Source: Ensifer adhaerens
GTDB lineage: Bacteria; Pseudomonadota; Alphaproteobacteria; Rhizobiales; Rhizobiaceae
Direction of reading: 5' to 3'
Assembly: GCF_002007205.1 (NCBI RefSeq)
Contig: NZ_LAZS01000010.1
Coordinates: 186,001 to 250,000, forward strand
DNA length: 64,000 nt
Part shown: piece by piece, positions 7,621-15,611 of the stretch
How positions within the stretch are numbered: the stretch's first letter is position 1
Layout of the letters: every line of letters starts with the position of its first letter
Program-made: the position numbers and the translations under genes
Notes under the pieces: model-generated
Told to the model about the DNA's origin: nothing
Database searches by the model: none
The model's input: the letters and a program-made list of their open reading frames with translations, nothing else

Positions 7621-9216
7621 ATGATGATGAGAATGTTCAAGGCCGCGGTCTTCGCGGCGTCCCTTATGATGAGCGTGGCACCGGCCGCACTCGCCGAAAC
7701 GCCGGCGGACGTGCTGGTCGTTGCCCAGAATATCGATGACATCGTCAGCATCGACCCGGCTGAGGCCTACGAGTTCTCCTCGGGCGAATACGTCACCCAG
7801 ACCTATGACCGCCTGGTGCAGTATGATGCGCCCGACGTGAAGAAGCTGGCGCCGGGTCTCGCCTCCGCATGGACCGCCGACGATGCCGCCAAGACGATCA
7901 CCTTCACGCTGCGTGACGGCGTCACCTTCACCTCCGGTAACCCGCTGCGCGGCGAAGACGTCGTCTACTCCTTCAAGCGCGTCGTGGTTCTCAACAAAGC
8001 GCCTGCCTTCATCCTGACGCAGCTCGGCTGGACGCCTGAAAACATCGACAAGATGGTGGTAGCCGACGGCAACAAGGTCACGATCAAGTACGAAGGCGAC
8101 TTCTCGTCAGCCTTCGTTCTCAACGTTCTCGCCGCCCGTCCGGCTTCGGTCGTCGATGCGGAAACCGTGAAGTCGAACGAAGCCGACGGCGATTATGGCA
8201 ATGCCTGGCTGAAGGCCAATTCGGCCGGTTCCGGTCCCTTCGTGCTCAAGGCCTTCCGCGCCGGCGAACTCCTGAACCTTGCGAGCAACCCTAACTATTT
8301 TGGCGGCGCCCCGGCCCTCAAGGGCGTGATCATCCGTCACGTGGCCGAAGCCGCGACCCAGCAGCTGATGCTGCAGACGGGCGACGTCGACATGGCGAAG
8401 AACCTGACGCCGGACCAGGTGTCGGGACTCGAAGGCAAGGATGGCGTGAAGGTCGAATCCTATCCGCAGGCGGCCGTGCACTTCCTGTCGTTCAACCAGA
8501 AGAATGCGGCGCTTCAGCCGGAAGCCGTCTGGGAAGCCGCGCGCTACCTCGTCGATTACAAGGGCATGACCGAGAGCTTCCTCAAGGGGCAGATGGATGT
8601 GCACCAGGCCTTCTGGCCGAAGGGCTTCCCGGGCTCGCTCGACGAAACCCCTTACAGCTACGACGTCGAAAAGGCGAAGAAGATCCTCGCCGACGCCGGT
8701 ATCAAGACGCCGATCAAGGTGACGCTCGACGTCATCAATTCGACGCCGTTCACCGACATGGCGCAGTCGCTGCAGGCTTCGTTTGCCGAAGCCGGCATCA
8801 ACTTCGAGATCGTCCCGGGCACCGGCAGCCAGGTGATCACCAAGTACCGTGCGCGCACCCACGAAGCCATGCTGCTCTATTGGGGCCCGGATTTCATGGA
8901 CCCGCATTCGAACGCCAAGGCTTTCGCCTATAACGAAGACAATGCCGACGACAAGTATCAGTCGACCACCACCTGGCGTAACGGCTGGGCGGTTCCGGCA
9001 GAACTTAACGAAGCGACCAAGGCAGCCCTCAAGGAAGCCGATCCGGCCAAGCGCGACGCGCTTTACGTCGACCTGCAGCGCAAGGTGCAGGAAAAGTCGC
9101 CGATCGTGATCATGTTCCAGGCAGCGACCCAGGTCGCGATGAAGGACAAGGTCGAAGGCTACGTCAACGGCGCCACTTCGGACTTCGTCTTCTACCGCCT
9201 GGTGAAGAAGAACTGA
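7621..9216 (+). CDS. Family-5 ABC transporter substrate-binding protein (peptide type)
   Basis: A periplasmic solute-binding protein of 531 residues (SBP_bac_5 type, as in DppA/OppA). The first ~25 residues form a signal peptide ending near PAALAE. The YVTQTYDRLVQYDAPDVKKLAPGLASAW and TFTLRDGVTFTSGNPLRGEDVVYSFKR stretches are the family signature. It captures peptides or similar substrates for the DppBCDF-like system encoded on the other strand. Start is ATG 7621 (ATGATGATG; any of the three could serve) after AGGAGA. Separation of the binding protein from its permease operon by a divergent promoter lets the SBP be made at a different level. A strong terminator follows at 9266. Confidence 0.92.
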   Translation: MMMRMFKAAVFAASLMMSVAPAALAETPADVLVVAQNIDDIVSIDPAEAYEFSSGEYVTQTYDRLVQYDAPDVKKLAPGLASAWTADDAAKTITFTLRDGVTFTSGNPLRGEDVVYSFKRVVVLNKAPAFILTQLGWTPENIDKMVVADGNKVTIKYEGDFSSAFVLNVLAARPASVVDAETVKSNEADGDYGNAWLKANSAGSGPFVLKAFRAGELLNLASNPNYFGGAPALKGVIIRHVAEAATQQLMLQTGDVDMAKNLTPDQVSGLEGKDGVKVESYPQAAVHFLSFNQKNAALQPEAVWEAARYLVDYKGMTESFLKGQMDVHQAFWPKGFPGSLDETPYSYDVEKAKKILADAGIKTPIKVTLDVINSTPFTDMAQSLQASFAEAGINFEIVPGTGSQVITKYRARTHEAMLLYWGPDFMDPHSNAKAFAYNEDNADDKYQSTTTWRNGWAVPAELNEATKAALKEADPAKRDALYVDLQRKVQEKSPIVIMFQAATQVAMKDKVEGYVNGATSDFVFYRLVKKN

Positions 9217-9265
9217 TCCGCCCGCGATCGCCCTTGCGCCGATCCTAAAAGGCGCACATATCAAA

Positions 9266-9300
9266 CGCCCTGGGCCCTTGCGGCCCAGGGCGACGTGTTT
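9266..9300 (+). terminator. Rho-independent terminator after the binding-protein gene
   Basis: A perfect 11-bp inverted repeat (CGCCCTGGGCC / GGCCCAGGGCG, arms 9266-9276 and 9282-9292) with a 5-base loop, followed by ACGTGTTTTT. It lies 50 bases after the SBP stop codon and before the OsmC gene. Confidence 0.85.
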
Positions 9301-9340
9301 TTACCGTTCGGTTTTGGAAGTTCTGGGAAGGTTTTGTGAA

Positions 9341-9769
9341 ATGGCGGATGTGAAGGTGAGGACGCGGGAAACCGGAGCGACGGCCGTGGTCGGCAAGACC
9401 GGGTTTCCGCATGTGACCTCGGTGACCGGCGGCGAGCTCGATATCGTCACCGGCCCGTCGCAGGCGGGCTACGGCCCGCTCGACCTGCTCTATGCGTCGC
9501 TTGCAAGCTGCCTGGTGCTCAGCGCCCGCATTGCCGCGAGCCGCTTCGGCGTGCTCGACCGGTTGACGGAAGTGAGCGCCAAGGTGACGGGCGAGAAGGC
9601 CCATGACGAGCTGTCTCGCGTGGCAAAATTCAACATCGTCTTCGACATCAAGGGCGATTTCGACGATGCGGTCCGCCATGCGATCGCGGAAGCGGCCGAA
9701 AACGAGATCTGCACCGTCAGCAACACGATCCGTGGCAATCCGGAATTCGTGACCGAGTTCGCGCACTGA
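9341..9769 (+). CDS. OsmC family protein
   Basis: A 142-residue OsmC/Ohr-fold protein; members are thiol-dependent peroxide-reducing enzymes or stress proteins in the cytoplasm. The core includes GPLDLLYASLASCLVLSARIAA, where the cysteine is the conserved family position, then the second half with EAAENEICTVSNTIRG carrying the second cysteine. Both cysteines expected for a redox-active OsmC member are therefore present. ATG 9341 is preferred over an in-frame upstream start at 9278, because the upstream one lies inside the terminator hairpin. It appears to be a single-gene unit bounded by terminators on both sides. Confidence 0.88.
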   Translation: MADVKVRTRETGATAVVGKTGFPHVTSVTGGELDIVTGPSQAGYGPLDLLYASLASCLVLSARIAASRFGVLDRLTEVSAKVTGEKAHDELSRVAKFNIVFDIKGDFDDAVRHAIAEAAENEICTVSNTIRGNPEFVTEFAH

Positions 9770-9795
9770 CCCTCGTCGGTCTCCAGGTTCAGACT

Positions 9796-9831
9796 AAAAG
9801 GGCGGGCTGCCACTGGCAGCCCGCCCTTTTT
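9796..9831. terminator. Bidirectional terminator between OsmC and MFS genes
   Basis: A perfect 17-bp inverted repeat (arms 9796-9812 and 9814-9830) with A-run on the left and T-run on the right, so it can end transcription from both the rightward OsmC gene and the leftward MFS gene that converge on it. Confidence 0.9.
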
Positions 9832-9851
9832 GATGCAACCGGCAGAAGGAC

Positions 9852-11147
9852 TCAAGCCGGCTGCGGTGCCAGTGCCTCCGGCTGACGCCGACCGATCGTC
9901 AGTACCAGCAGGGCGGCGACGATGCAGAGCATGCCTGCGGCGAGCAGCGCCGGCGTATAGGTTTCAAGCGACGTGCGGCTGGCGCCGGCGAGGAAGGTCG
10001 CACTGGCGGCACCGAGCTGGTGGCCGGTGAAAACCCAGCCGAAGACAAGCGCTGCCCGTTCCGGACCGAAGCGTTCGGCCGCGAGCTTCACGGTCGGCGG
10101 CACGGTTGCGACCCAATCCAGACCGTAGAATATCGCGAAGATCGACAGCGTGTAGATGTTGAAGCCGCTGAACGGCAGGAACATCAGCGACAGGCCGCGC
10201 AGTCCGTAGAACCAGAAGAGCAGCCAGCGGTTGTCGTAGCGATCCGACAGCCAGCCGGAGCCGATCGTCCCGATCAGATCGAACACGCCGATCAGCGCCA
10301 GCAGGCTGGCTGCGGCGACGGGAGCAATACCCACATCGCCGCAGATCGAGACCCAGTGGGTCTGGATCAGGCCGTTGGTGCTGAAACCGCAGACGAAGAA
10401 GGTGGCAAACAGCACCCAGAAGGTGTTGGTCTTCGCGGCGTCGGAAAGCGCGCGGATCGGCGCCATCAGCAGGGCCCCGAAATTCATTGCCTTCGGCGGC
10501 GCCGGCACCATCTGCTTCGAACCGAAGGGCGCGAGGCCAAGGTCGCTTGGGCGATCCTGCATCAGCAATAGGACCAGCGTGAAGGCTGCCAGGAGGATGA
10601 CGATGATCAGCGTCAGAGCCGAGCGCCAGCCGATCGCTTCGGTGAGGGAGGCGAGCAGCGGCAGGAAGACCAGCTGGCCGGTGGCGTTGCTGGCGGTCAT
10701 AAGCCCGACGACGAGCCCGCGCCGTTTGTCGAACCAGCGCGTTGCGACCGTCGCTCCGAGCACCAGGGCCGTCATGCCGGTGCCGACGCCGAGCACCACG
10801 CCCCAGATCGCGATGAGATGCCAGAGTTCCGTCATGTAGAAGGAGGCGACGATGCCGGAGACGATCAGCACGAGCGCTGTCGAAACGACCTGACGTACGC
10901 CGAAGTGGTTCATGAAGGATGCGGCGAAGGGGCCGAGCAGGCCGAAGAGGCAAAGCCGGATCGCCAGTGCCAAGGAGATTTGGGCATTGGACCAGCCGAA
11001 CTCGGTTTCAAGTGGTTTGATCAGCACGCCGGCCGAGCCCATGGCGCCGGCGGTCGACAGCATGACGAGGAAGGTGACGGCGGCGACAGCCCAGCCGTAA
11101 TGGATGTTGCGTCTGGCAAGATAACGCGCAAGCGCCGGACCGAGCAT
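9852..11147 (-). CDS. MFS transporter (OxlT/monocarboxylate-porter-like)
   Basis: A 12-helix major-facilitator membrane protein of about 431 residues. The N-terminus NIHYGWAVAAVTF and the RWFDKRRGLVVGLMTASNATGQLVFLPLL segment between helices 4 and 5 are typical of the oxalate/formate and monocarboxylate-like MFS group. A second half begins after a charged loop near residue 215. ATG 11147 is preferred because AGGAAA sits 7-8 bases upstream; an in-frame ATG at 11168 would add seven residues but has no good ribosome binding site. A MarR regulator gene lies 225 bp upstream in the same direction and may control it. Substrate unknown; efflux is as possible as uptake. Confidence 0.85.
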   Translation of the reverse strand: MLGPALARYLARRNIHYGWAVAAVTFLVMLSTAGAMGSAGVLIKPLETEFGWSNAQISLALAIRLCLFGLLGPFAASFMNHFGVRQVVSTALVLIVSGIVASFYMTELWHLIAIWGVVLGVGTGMTALVLGATVATRWFDKRRGLVVGLMTASNATGQLVFLPLLASLTEAIGWRSALTLIIVILLAAFTLVLLLMQDRPSDLGLAPFGSKQMVPAPPKAMNFGALLMAPIRALSDAAKTNTFWVLFATFFVCGFSTNGLIQTHWVSICGDVGIAPVAAASLLALIGVFDLIGTIGSGWLSDRYDNRWLLFWFYGLRGLSLMFLPFSGFNIYTLSIFAIFYGLDWVATVPPTVKLAAERFGPERAALVFGWVFTGHQLGAASATFLAGASRTSLETYTPALLAAGMLCIVAALLVLTIGRRQPEALAPQPA

Positions 11148-11269
11148 CGTCGATTTCCTTTTGTCCATGTTTTTAAGGTGTGCGAGAGCGCCGCGCGGGC
11201 TTGCAGGGCGCGTTCGCGAGTTCAGATTGTGTCTGGCAGTTTGTTGCCGGGACCCGGCAAGCCAGTTCG

Positions 11270-11380
11270 CCTAGAGCACCCGCTTTCGAGTGAAACTACT
11301 GGAAGCGCAAAGATGATTTAGAATCAAAGCGCTAGAGCCGTCCTTTGTGGGTTCGGTTGACGAGCAGCGCTCTAGAGCGC
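11270..11380. repeat. Probable rhizobial dispersed intergenic repeat
   Basis: This ~110-bp stretch between the MFS and MarR genes contains CTAGAGC/GCTAGAGC-type motifs at both ends and in the middle, an ATGATTTAGAATCAAAGCGC core, and ends in a perfect 14-bp palindrome GCGCTCTAGAGCGC (11367-11380) that overlaps the MarR stop codon. Elements with this kind of GATTTAGAATCAAAGCGCTAGAGC text are, from memory, scattered through intergenic regions of Rhizobiaceae genomes. Copy number cannot be seen from one window. Confidence 0.5.
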
Positions 11381-11767
11381 CAGCAGCAGGTCCTCCAACT
11401 GTGCGCTTGCGTCGGTCCCCAATCGAGCCTCGATCTTGTCTTGTGCGGCCTGCCAAAGCGGCGCGCCGTCGACGAGAATCCGATGGCCGTTTTCCGTAAG
11501 CTCGACGATTGCCTCCCTTTGATCCTTGCCGCTCCCGGTCGCAGCCAGCCCCATTCCCTCCAGCACCTTGACGTTGCGGCTGACCGTCGAGCGTTCGAGT
11601 TCGATCTTGCGCCCGAGTTCGGTCATCGAGATCGGTTCATCGCGCGCGATGTGGCGAAGCAGACTGAACTGGGCGAGGTTGAGGCCAATCGGCTGCAGCG
11701 CGTCGTCGTAGACCGACGTCACTCTGCGGGTGGCTTTGCGTAAGAGGGCACAATAACAACGAGGCAT
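11372..11767 (-). CDS. MarR family transcriptional regulator
   Basis: A winged-helix MarR-type repressor of about 131 residues. The recognition region is MTELGRKIELERSTVSRNVKVLEGMGL, followed by the wing (KDQREAIVELTENG), then C-terminal dimerisation helices. The start at 11767 (MPRCYCALLRK) is preferred over 11788 because the latter would place a strong operator-like palindrome inside the coding sequence. Its stop codon is embedded in a 14-bp palindrome belonging to a probable dispersed repeat. It probably represses itself and the MFS gene downstream; the ligand is unknown. Confidence 0.85.
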   Translation of the reverse strand: MPRCYCALLRKATRRVTSVYDDALQPIGLNLAQFSLLRHIARDEPISMTELGRKIELERSTVSRNVKVLEGMGLAATGSGKDQREAIVELTENGHRILVDGAPLWQAAQDKIEARLGTDASAQLEDLLLAL

Positions 11768-11772
11768 GATGT

Positions 11773-11784
11773 GTGTATATACAC
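11773..11784. promoter_or_regulatory. Predicted MarR operator palindrome
   Basis: A perfect 12-bp palindrome GTGTATATACAC lies just before the preferred MarR start codon (5 bases upstream), where an autorepressor site is expected. It resembles the HutC-like palindrome near 50854 in its TGTATATACA core, so a GntR-type protein binding here cannot be excluded. Confidence 0.5.
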
Positions 11785-11832
11785 GCAATTGCCGGCAGTC
11801 AAGACCTGAGCTTGAACGGTCACATCGGGCGA

Positions 11833-12387
11833 CTACCGCGACAGATCGATCGTTGATCGATCCAGGCGAAGCCGAAGAACGTGGTTCAGGTATGCCTGGT
11901 CGCCGATCCTGAAATGGGTTTGCCCGACCTTCTCGAAGCCGTTCGCAAGGTAGAAGGCGGTGGCCCTTTCATTCTCGGCGTTCACCGCCAGCCATGTGCT
12001 CGGCTGGCCGGCATTCCGGCCGTATTCAAGGCCGGTTTCGAGCAGCCTCTTGCCGACACCGCGACCATGGTGGCGCGGTTGCACATAGAGGGTCGTAATC
12101 TCCAGATCGGATGAAGCACCGATCGGCGCCGGCGAATTCGACGACATCCGCAGGAAGCCATCGATGCCAACCGCATTTTGTGAAACCCAGATGGTTTCGT
12201 TCTCCTGAGACAGAATGTCCTCGAAGCGAGCCGTGGTGAATTCAGCCAGCGCATAGTCGGCAAAGAACGCGTTGACGCCATCGCGGATGTAGGTGTTGAG
12301 CCAAACTTCCAGGCTGATTGCGGCGAGGCTGGATGCATCCTCTGCGGTTGCGGTTCTGATCAAGGGTTCATCCTTCACGTCTTGCAT
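11833..12387 (-). CDS. GNAT family N-acetyltransferase
   Basis: A 184-residue GNAT-fold acetyltransferase that would transfer acetyl from acetyl-CoA to an unknown amine. The acetyl-CoA binding motif A is clear: LEITTLYVQPRHHGRGVGKRLLETGL (about residues 94-119), followed by the FYLANGFEKVGQTHF motif near 145-160. It starts with RTATAEDASSLAAIS, typical of single-domain GNAT proteins. A GTG codon three residues in is an alternative start with better spacing to a GCGGA sequence. It is not obviously linked to its neighbours. Confidence 0.85.
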   Translation of the reverse strand: MQDVKDEPLIRTATAEDASSLAAISLEVWLNTYIRDGVNAFFADYALAEFTTARFEDILSQENETIWVSQNAVGIDGFLRMSSNSPAPIGASSDLEITTLYVQPRHHGRGVGKRLLETGLEYGRNAGQPSTWLAVNAENERATAFYLANGFEKVGQTHFRIGDQAYLNHVLRLRLDRSTIDLSR

Positions 12388-12431
12388 TTCCGCGAACGTT
12401 TGGCATGGCGGTGGCGGTCCGCATCAGTTGC

Positions 12432-12953
12432 TCAGTCGACAAACGGTTCGAGTTCCTTGTCGAAATCGACGTCGACGACGTTGTTGAAGAGCGCCGTCGC
12501 CACCATGATGCCGCAGAAGGCGACGAGGTCGACCTGCGCCTTGGCGTCGTAGCGGGCCTTCAGGCCGGTCCAGATCTCCTCCGGCACGGCATTGCTGTCG
12601 GCGACGATCGCGCGGCCGAAGGCGATCAGTCGCTGTTCGTCTTCGGTGGGCGAGACGGTATGGAAATCGATGCCGGCGTTCGCAAAGGCGCGGCGGAAGA
12701 AGCCCATGGCGATTGGCGAGTGCATTGCCTCCGAGATGGAATGGGAGAGGAACCAGATCTCCCGGTCGTCGAGTGCCGGGCGCAATTCCTCACGCAGCGT
12801 GAACCACTCGGCATAGATCCGGTGCGCGACCGGCGAATGTAAAAGCGTGCGCTTCATGTTGGTCATGCGTCCTCGGACGCGCACCTCCTCGTCATGGGCG
12901 GCGCGGATTTCGTCGGATGCGGTGTCGTAGTCGATCTGGGGAATATGGCTCAC
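12432..12953 (-). CDS. Carboxymuconolactone decarboxylase-like (AhpD-fold) protein
   Basis: A helical protein of about 173 residues beginning MSHIPQIDYD. The pattern HSPVAHRIYAEWFTLREEL, ALDDREIWFLSHSISEAMHSPIAMGFFRRAF and LVAFCGIMVATALFNNVVDVD matches the carboxymuconolactone decarboxylase/AhpD-like helical bundle, but the CxxC pair of peroxidase-active AhpD proteins is absent (one cysteine only, FCG near the end). The reaction is therefore unknown. A GTG at 12953 is taken as start because an ACAGG sequence precedes it and homologues usually start at this point; a GTG at 12980 is the alternative. It lies just downstream of the Lrp regulator on the same strand, and the two may be co-transcribed. 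Confidence 0.65.
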   Translation of the reverse strand: MSHIPQIDYDTASDEIRAAHDEEVRVRGRMTNMKRTLLHSPVAHRIYAEWFTLREELRPALDDREIWFLSHSISEAMHSPIAMGFFRRAFANAGIDFHTVSPTEDEQRLIAFGRAIVADSNAVPEEIWTGLKARYDAKAQVDLVAFCGIMVATALFNNVVDVDFDKELEPFVD

Positions 12954-13006
12954 GGTCTTGCCTGTCTTTGAAGGACGCACGGTGGTGCGTTTGTGATGCT
13001 TGGGAA

Positions 13007-13432
13007 TTAGACGGTGCTGAGCAGAATGCTCGTTTCGCTGTTCGATACGCCGTCGACATCGCGAACCTCGCGCAGGATGCGGTCGAAATCGCTGAGGCTG
13101 TTGGCGCGGATTTCGGCGACCAGATCCCAGCCGCCATTGGTCGTATGAAGGGCGTAAAGCTCGGGCAGGCCGCGCAGGTACTTGATCACTTTGGTGGTGT
13201 TGCGGCCGCTGACTTCGATCATCATGATCGCACGGATGGCGCGATCATCATAATCCTGCCGCACGCGCAGCGTGAAGCCGAGCACCGCGCCGCTTTCGAG
13301 CAGCCGGTCGATGCGCGTCTGCACCGTGGCCCGGGAGATGCCGAGCACTGCGGCGATCTTGGAGTAGGGCGCGCGGCCGTCTTCTCGCAAGAGCGAGATG
13401 AGCTGGTGATCGAGGTCGTCGAAGATATGCAT
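13007..13432 (-). CDS. Lrp/AsnC family transcriptional regulator
   Basis: A 141-residue Lrp/AsnC regulator. The N-terminal helix-turn-helix reads LDHQLISLLREDGRAPYSKIAAVLGISRATVQTRIDRL; the C-terminal RAM effector domain begins near IRAIMMIEVSGRNTTKV and contains the GGWDLVAEI stretch. The start MHIFDDLDHQL at 13432 is chosen by comparison with the family; a start at 13480 would place a promoter-like sequence within the gene. It is divergent from an operon for arginine-derivative uptake and catabolism, and Lrp-family members often control exactly such adjacent amino-acid operons, so it is the likely regulator, with arginine, citrulline or ornithine as candidate effectors. Confidence 0.88.
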   Translation of the reverse strand: MHIFDDLDHQLISLLREDGRAPYSKIAAVLGISRATVQTRIDRLLESGAVLGFTLRVRQDYDDRAIRAIMMIEVSGRNTTKVIKYLRGLPELYALHTTNGGWDLVAEIRANSLSDFDRILREVRDVDGVSNSETSILLSTV

Positions 13433-13441
13433 GAAAACTGT

Positions 13442-13470
13442 ATAATACGACTGCGCAAAATGCTCAATAA
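13442..13470 (-). promoter_or_regulatory. Predicted promoter of the Lrp-type regulator gene
   Basis: On the minus strand TTATTG (13470-13465) and TATTAT (13447-13442) are separated by 17 bases, directly before the preferred start at 13432. The 129-bp divergent spacer to ornithine cyclodeaminase is AT-rich and would also hold the operator for the catabolic operon. Confidence 0.45.
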
Positions 13471-13560
13471 GGCTTTGCATATTAGGCAGGTTTAAAATTT
13501 CAACTCACTTCTTGCAAGCCTAGGCTGACTTCATCGAATTTCTCCGATGGAGTTTTAAAC

Positions 13561-14607
13561 GTGGTTCAGTATGTCGGTGTCGGCAACGTAATCGAGCTGG
13601 TCAAATCGATCGGCATCGAGACGTTCCTTGTGGGTCTTGCGGAATATATCGAGGATGATTTCCGCCGGTGGAATGCATTCGAGAAAACCCCGCGGCTGGC
13701 AAGCCACTCGAAGACGGGCGTCATCGAGCTGATGCCGACCTCCGACGGCGAGCACTACGGCTTCAAATACGTTAACGGCCATCCGAAGAACCCGAATGTC
13801 GGCTTGCAGACGGTGACTGCCTTCGGCGTGCTCTCCGATGTCAGCACGGGGTACCCCTGTCTCGTTTCCGAAATGACCATCATGACGGGTCTGCGCACCG
13901 CGGCGACATCGGCGCTTGCCGCGAAGTACCTCGCACGTCCTGATGCCCGCTCGATGGCGATCATCGGTCTCGGCGCCCAGTCGGAATTCCAGGCGCTGGC
14001 CTTCCGCGCGCTCCTCGGCGTCAAGCGCCTGCAGGTCTTCGACATCGATGCCGAAGCCGCTGACAAGTTCTGCAACAACCTCGCGGATATGGACTTCGAC
14101 ATCGTCGTCGCAGCCACCGCGGAAGAAGCCGTTGCTGGCGCCGACATCATCACCACGGTCACGGCCGACAAGCGCAACGCCACGATCCTCTCCGACAACA
14201 TGGTCGGTGCCGGCGTGCACATCAACGCTGTCGGTGGTGACTGCCCCGGCAAGACGGAACTGCAGGGCGATATCCTGCGCCGCGCCGACGTCTTCGTCGA
14301 ATATCCGGAACAGACCCGCATCGAGGGCGAGATCCAGCAGATGGCGCCGGATTTCCCGGTGACCGAACTCTGGCAGGTCATCGCCGGCGAAGCCGAAGGC
14401 CGCCGCAGCACTGCCCAGATCACCATCTTCGATTCCGTCGGCTTTGCCACCGAGGACTTCTCGGCCCTGCGTTTCCTGCGCGACAAGATCCAGGGCACGG
14501 CCTTCTACACCGAGCTGGACCTCACGACGCAGCCGGAGCATCCGCGCGATCTCTACGGCCTGTTCCGGCAGCAGCCGGCCGCCTTTGCCGAGCGGAGCGT
14601 TGCCTGA
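13561..14607 (+). CDS. ocd: Ornithine cyclodeaminase
   Basis: A 348-residue ornithine cyclodeaminase/mu-crystallin family enzyme that converts L-ornithine directly to L-proline and ammonia with bound NAD. The N-terminal substrate domain includes SHSKTGVIELMPTSDGEHYGFKYVNGHPKNP, and the Rossmann fold has MAIIGLGAQSEFQALAF near residues 132-149. Its length and the GHPKNP motif match the Agrobacterium/Sinorhizobium Ocd group. GTG start at 13561, eight bases after a GGAG ribosome binding site. First gene of an eight-gene operon; the CtlX gene begins one base after its stop. In this context it is the last catabolic step, turning ornithine made from citrulline into proline. Confidence 0.92.
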   Translation: MVQYVGVGNVIELVKSIGIETFLVGLAEYIEDDFRRWNAFEKTPRLASHSKTGVIELMPTSDGEHYGFKYVNGHPKNPNVGLQTVTAFGVLSDVSTGYPCLVSEMTIMTGLRTAATSALAAKYLARPDARSMAIIGLGAQSEFQALAFRALLGVKRLQVFDIDAEAADKFCNNLADMDFDIVVAATAEEAVAGADIITTVTADKRNATILSDNMVGAGVHINAVGGDCPGKTELQGDILRRADVFVEYPEQTRIEGEIQQMAPDFPVTELWQVIAGEAEGRRSTAQITIFDSVGFATEDFSALRFLRDKIQGTAFYTELDLTTQPEHPRDLYGLFRQQPAAFAERSVA

Positions 14608-14608
14608 G

Positions 14609-15580
14609 ATGAAGAGACTGTCCGTACAGGCGCCGAAGGGCGTCGTCATGATCCGTCCGCACCATTTCGGCCCGAACCCGATGACTGCCGAGGACAACGC
14701 CTTCCAGGCGACCGATGAGGCGCGCCAGCCGACGGCGATCGCCAAGGCGGCCTATGACGAGGTCAGCCGCATGGCTGATGGGCTCGCCGATGCCGGCGTT
14801 GCCGTACACCTCTTCGAGGATGAAACGGCGACGCGGCCGGATTCGGTCTTCCCGAACAATTGGTTTTCGACCCATTCCGGCGGCCATGTCGCGATCTATC
14901 CGATGTATTCGGAGAGCCGCCAGAGCGAACGCCGCCCTGACATCATCGAGATGCTGAAGAACGAGTACCGCGTTCAGGACGTGATCGATTACTCCGGCCT
15001 TGAAAAGGACGGTGTCTATCTCGAAGGCACGGGCGCCATGGTGCTCGACCATATCGGTCGCGTCGCCTATGCCGCACGTTCCAACCGCACCAACGAAGTG
15101 GCGCTCGAACGTTTCTGCACCCACTTCAACTTCGAGCCGATGATTTTCGGTGCTGTCGATCGCCAGGGCAACTCGATCTATCATACCAATGTGCTGATGT
15201 GCATCGGCACCGAGTTTGCGCTGATCGGCACCAGCATGATCCCGGACATGGCCCGCCGCCAGGAAATCTGCGCGCGGCTTGAGGAGACCGGCCGCCAGGT
15301 GATCGACCTGACGCTTGAGCAGATCGAAAATTTCGCCGGCAATGCCATCGAGCTCGACGGTGCCGACGGTCGCGTCGTCGTCATGTCGGCGCGTGCTCTC
15401 GCGTCGCTCCGTCCCGATCAGATCAAGGCGCTCGAAGCCTCCGCCCGTGTTCTCGCCTTCGACGTTCCGACCATCGAACTTGCCGGCGGATCCGTGCGCT
15501 GCATGCTCGCAGGCGTTCATCTGTCCCGTCGGGAAAACGTGAACAAGCAACCGCTTTACGCCGCCATGTCCGATCGATAG
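14609..15580 (+). CDS. ctlX: Citrulline utilization hydrolase CtlX-like (guanidino-group-modifying fold)
   Basis: A 323-residue member of the guanidino-modifying (arginine deiminase/amidinotransferase) superfamily, closest by pattern to CtlX, which is described as hydrolysing citrulline to ornithine. The catalytic triad candidates are visible: YLEGTGAMVLD with the acidic residue near 139, the histidine in IYHTNVLM near 192, and the nucleophilic cysteine in GGSVRCMLAGVH near 298. An early PDSVFPNNWFSTH motif is also typical. The ATG at 14609 is one base after the Ocd stop, implying coupled translation. Next to DDAH and Ocd it would complete a citrulline-to-ornithine-to-proline route. Agmatine or arginine deiminase activity is an alternative reading of the fold. 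Confidence 0.8.
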   Translation: MKRLSVQAPKGVVMIRPHHFGPNPMTAEDNAFQATDEARQPTAIAKAAYDEVSRMADGLADAGVAVHLFEDETATRPDSVFPNNWFSTHSGGHVAIYPMYSESRQSERRPDIIEMLKNEYRVQDVIDYSGLEKDGVYLEGTGAMVLDHIGRVAYAARSNRTNEVALERFCTHFNFEPMIFGAVDRQGNSIYHTNVLMCIGTEFALIGTSMIPDMARRQEICARLEETGRQVIDLTLEQIENFAGNAIELDGADGRVVVMSARALASLRPDQIKALEASARVLAFDVPTIELAGGSVRCMLAGVHLSRRENVNKQPLYAAMSDR

Positions 15581-15611
15581 AAGCACCTCATCCAAGCCAA
15601 AGGTACTACAA

